Origin: Sphingomonadales bacterium | GTDB lineage: Bacteria; Pseudomonadota; Alphaproteobacteria; Sphingomonadales; Sphingomonadaceae | DNA: 64,000 bases | Direction of reading: 5' to 3' | Assembly (NCBI GenBank): GCA_027486895.1 | Contig: JAIXOE010000002.1 | Location: 1-64,000 of the forward strand | Made by a program: the position numbers and the translations under genes | In this document: in pieces, positions 61,410 to 64,000 of the stretch | How the letters are laid out: each line of letters begins with the position of its first letter | Position numbering within the stretch: position 1 is the first letter of the stretch | The notes under the pieces: model-generated | What the model saw: the letters and a program-made list of their open reading frames with translations, nothing else | Database searches by the model: none | What the model was told of the DNA's origin: nothing

Positions 61410-62966
61410 TCAGCGGTCAGTGCAGGTGAATAGCAATATCTCGTTTGGGGCGGGCGGCAACTGGGCTGCAATGGCCTTGTTCATATTGTCGATGTTCGAA
61501 AGCTGCCCAGCATCCTTGGTACATGTCTTCACGTCATAACGCTGACGCGCTTCGCGGGCGGAACGCATCGCATCAGCACCAAGCAGAAAACGTTCAATGC
61601 GATAGATGTCGGTGTCCGGCGCGTAACTCGTAACCGAAATCTGCGCATCGTTGTTCGGCACAAAGCTGCGGACCCACCGGCCGCCGCTTTCGACATATTG
61701 CGTCCGCCCATTAACGCATCCGTCCGGCCGCCAGGTAAAGTCTACATCGGCGGTATCGGACATCGTGATACGGCTGCGTTCGGACTGAAGCACGCATAGT
61801 TTAGCCACTTGCTTTGCCGCAGCTTTGACCAATTTGTCCTGCGGAGCATCAGCGGTGAGGGCCGCGCGCACCCTGTCATCGACTTCGTCAAAAGATGGAC
61901 GCGCTGCGAAAATACCTACCGCCGACACCAATAATATTGCACCGGCAGCCGCAGCCGCTTTGAAACGATCGCGTTGCACACGCTCCGAAAACTGCCAAGC
62001 AGCGCCACCGGCCACAGCGCTTAGGACCAGCAGCAACGCCGCAAGTGCAATGTGGTTTTCGCGGGCGGAAATGACTGCGTGCTCGGCGTCGCTGCGCACT
62101 TTACCTTCACGACTGCGCTGCAATTCGGCGGCGACGCGGGCTTCTTTCTCAATCTTGGCACGGGCTGACGCTTCAAGCTCCGCCTCGGCGCGCGTCAATT
62201 CAGCAACTGACTTGCAATCGCCCGTCACGGTTCTGAAGGTAACGCCCTGATTGTTCAGAAATGCCGAAAGCTCGCGCGCGGAAATCGCGAAGTAGAACTC
62301 GGCGCCGCCATCGTTCGATACCGATCCAAAGCTGTTGATTCCGACCACGCGTCCACATGCATCGACAATCGGCCCGCCGCTATTGCCTGGAGCAATGGGC
62401 GCCGTGTGCAACAGCGACTCAACGGTTTTCGATGTCCGGCCCGACGAAATCGTCCCCCGCGTTTTGACGGGCGGCTGGGGACGCAGGACGTCCGCCTCGC
62501 TTTGTTCGAGCGCAACATCAACGCTGGCGGGATACCCAATCGCAAAGACGTCAGCGCCATCGGACACAGTGCCTGCAAATATGCTCGCTGGAACCAACGC
62601 GCCCGAAGCAAGTTGCAACAGCGCAAGGTCCTTGCCAGCCACAACAGCGGACACCGTGGCGCGATAGCTTTGCGTCCCGTCAGAAGGCACAACGACAATT
62701 TCGACACTATCGTCGAAGCGCGCCTGTTCAACGACATGCGCGTTGGTAATGATCTTGTTGCGGTCGACGACCACGCCAGAGCCAATGCTGACGATAGTCT
62801 GCTGGCCATCTGTAGAACTGAAAACGACGATGCGCACGACACTGCGTGCGGCAGCGCTAATGTCGCTTGCATCAGCATATGCTGGAGTGGCGACCACCGT
62901 GCAGAAAAGGACTGCCAGCGCGAGCACGAGTTGCCTGATGGAAAGCAAGGACCGGACGAGCATCAC
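61410..62966 (-). CDS. Membrane-anchored trypsin-like serine protease (S1C)
   Basis: A 518-residue protein with a signal peptide, an N-terminal trypsin-like domain (triad His77 in TNAHVVE, Asp113 in GKDLALLQ, Ser196 in APGNSGGPI) and no PDZ domain. A coiled coil (about residues 255-300) and two membrane segments (about 306-325 and 337-355) follow, then a C-terminal domain with CVLQSERSRI and TWRPDGCVNG. This layout is not DegP-like. It overlaps the PBP1a gene by 4 bp, suggesting a cell-envelope role. Function unknown. Confidence 0.88.
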   Translation of the reverse strand: MMLVRSLLSIRQLVLALAVLFCTVVATPAYADASDISAAARSVVRIVVFSSTDGQQTIVSIGSGVVVDRNKIITNAHVVEQARFDDSVEIVVVPSDGTQSYRATVSAVVAGKDLALLQLASGALVPASIFAGTVSDGADVFAIGYPASVDVALEQSEADVLRPQPPVKTRGTISSGRTSKTVESLLHTAPIAPGNSGGPIVDACGRVVGINSFGSVSNDGGAEFYFAISARELSAFLNNQGVTFRTVTGDCKSVAELTRAEAELEASARAKIEKEARVAAELQRSREGKVRSDAEHAVISARENHIALAALLLVLSAVAGGAAWQFSERVQRDRFKAAAAAGAILLVSAVGIFAARPSFDEVDDRVRAALTADAPQDKLVKAAAKQVAKLCVLQSERSRITMSDTADVDFTWRPDGCVNGRTQYVESGGRWVRSFVPNNDAQISVTSYAPDTDIYRIERFLLGADAMRSAREARQRYDVKTCTKDAGQLSNIDNMNKAIAAQLPPAPNEILLFTCTDR

Positions 62967-64000
62967 CGCGGGGCCGGCGCTGGGCGCGTTTCGGGTGGGG
63001 CCGGTTGGATATTTACGCCTTCGCGGTCTAGCTTGACCTCAAGCGGAACGCCGCCAACTTCCGTGTTCACGGTAACACCCTCCCCTTGGTCAATCCGGAC
63101 TTCGGAATTACCGACATCGACAGGAAATTCCGTAAGCTCCGGCAAATCCAAGGGCTCGATCGGGCCTTCGGGATCAGGTTGCTTGCGCGGTTTAGGCGCG
63201 GCGGCAGGCGCCGCATTGCGGATCGACTGCGCCATGAAATCACGCCAGATGCGCGCAGGCAGACCGCCGCCATTGATGCCACGAAGCGGGGTATTGTCAT
63301 CATTGCCAATCCAGACACCGACCACCAAATCACCCGCAAATCCAACGAATAAAGCGTCACGATTGTCTTGGCTTGTTCCGGTTTTGCCATAGGCCGGAAT
63401 CGACAGGCGTGCCGCGCGTCCAGTTCCCTTGTTGACGGTAGCGCCAAGCAGGTCGAGCAACATGCGGTGCGTCCGGCTGCTGAATGAACGCGGGCCCGAA
63501 AACAGCCACTCAATCCAGCCTTGCTCTTCGCGTTTGATGGCATGTGGTTCCACAGGCCACTGGTTACCGGCAACGCCAGCATAGGCTGAAGTGAGCTCAA
63601 TCAAGGTTAGGCCAGAACTGCCAAGCGCCATGCTCTGGTCCATCGTCAATGGACTGCGCACCCCTAAATCCTGTGCTGCGCGCGCGACGGCTTCGCCACC
63701 GACTTTCTGGTACAGCCGAACCGCAGCGACGTTGCTTGACTGGGCAAATGCCTGCTCAAGCGTAATGTCGCCCCGGTAATTTTGTCCCGAATTTTTGGGG
63801 CGATATGCACCTTCATTGATTGGGGTGTCGGCAATCAAGGATTCCGGCGTCATCCCTGATCGAAGTGCCGCCAGATACACAAACAGTTTGAAGGTCGACC
63901 CCGGCTGCCGCTTTGCCTGCGTCGCGCGGTTGAACGCGGAATCCTTATAACTTCGGCCACCGACCATGGCCACGACTTCGCCATTCGGGCGCATGGCAAC
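62963..64000 (-). CDS. Class A penicillin-binding protein (PBP1a), C-terminal part
   Basis: The C-terminal transpeptidase half of a bifunctional peptidoglycan synthase, cut by the window edge. Visible motifs are SxxK in PGSTFKLF, SxN in QSSNVAAV, and KTG in YGKTGTSQDNRDA, followed by a Pro-rich C-terminal tail of about 80 residues. The frame is open through base 64000, so the glycosyltransferase domain is outside. The 4-bp overlap with the serine protease gene suggests one transcript. Confidence 0.92.
   Translation of the reverse strand, partial: VAMRPNGEVVAMVGGRSYKDSAFNRATQAKRQPGSTFKLFVYLAALRSGMTPESLIADTPINEGAYRPKNSGQNYRGDITLEQAFAQSSNVAAVRLYQKVGGEAVARAAQDLGVRSPLTMDQSMALGSSGLTLIELTSAYAGVAGNQWPVEPHAIKREEQGWIEWLFSGPRSFSSRTHRMLLDLLGATVNKGTGRAARLSIPAYGKTGTSQDNRDALFVGFAGDLVVGVWIGNDDNTPLRGINGGGLPARIWRDFMAQSIRNAAPAAAPKPRKQPDPEGPIEPLDLPELTEFPVDVGNSEVRIDQGEGVTVNTEVGGVPLEVKLDREGVNIQPAPPETRPAPAPR

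Noticed and set aside
1..64000. CRISPR arrays, insertion sequences, prophage or toxin-antitoxin modules
   Set aside because: No regularly spaced repeats, transposase, integrase or paired small toxin/antitoxin frames were seen; the RHH protein has no partner toxin.

Overview
The window is chromosomal DNA of an alphaproteobacterium, most likely a member of the Sphingomonadales (Sphingorhabdus/Sphingopyxis-like). This is inferred from protein character (an EL222-type LOV-HTH regulator, tandem DUF4402 proteins, exosortase-A accessory genes, class I PHA genes), moderate GC and gene order. There are no insertion sequences, prophage genes, integrases, CRISPR arrays or rRNA operons. It is ordinary, densely packed core genome with many 4-bp ATGA start/stop overlaps. 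The genes at both ends (a DEAD-box helicase and a class A penicillin-binding protein) are cut by the window.

Layout. 0-5.3 kb: PHA synthase, two acyl-CoA dehydrogenases and a phasin behind a promoter flanked by two TGCA boxes. 5.4-9.7 kb: clpS, an HxlR regulator divergent from an SDR/isomerase pair, murA and a blue-light LOV-HTH regulator. 9.7-15.2 kb: a candidate small RNA, then a minus-strand block with an RHH protein, phaB, hemH, an orphan molybdenum hydroxylase large subunit and mrp. 15.3-20.1 kb: hflK-hflC-degP and an M20 amidohydrolase. 20.2-25.4 kb: dipeptidase, nadB, an orphan ABC ATPase, tandem DUF4402 proteins and a zf-CHCC protein. 25.4-31 kb: two divergent arms of exosortase-A accessory genes, without an exosortase.

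31-42 kb is a coherent microaerobic block: hemN, ompW, ccoNOQPGHIS plus a small Cys-rich secreted protein, and the Fnr-type regulator. Exact TTGAT-N4-ATCAA boxes lie in the hemN/ompW gap and in front of ccoN. 42-46 kb: tRNA-Met, a 2H phosphoesterase, rpsF-rpsR-rplI, and a Mur ligase divergent from an LD-carboxypeptidase (murein recycling). 46.8-52 kb: fatty acid synthesis (fabD, a crotonase, fabG, acpP, fabF) and mltG. 52-64 kb: an alkylsulfatase-like hydrolase, priA, a transaldolase-like protein, folE, nadC, RNase T2, DUF4112, a lipoprotein solute-binding protein, a membrane trypsin-like protease and PBP1a.

The most unusual observations are: a three-member intergenic repeat family whose ends (CGTCA/TGACG) are constant while its internal stems covary; two candidate small RNAs with CCUCC-containing unpaired segments; PhaR-like boxes at the phasin and perhaps phaC; an SDR lacking the Ser and Tyr catalytic residues; a Cys-rich protein translationally coupled to ccoS; and a molybdenum hydroxylase large subunit without its iron-sulfur partner. 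I did not find a clearly new multi-gene defence or mobile system.
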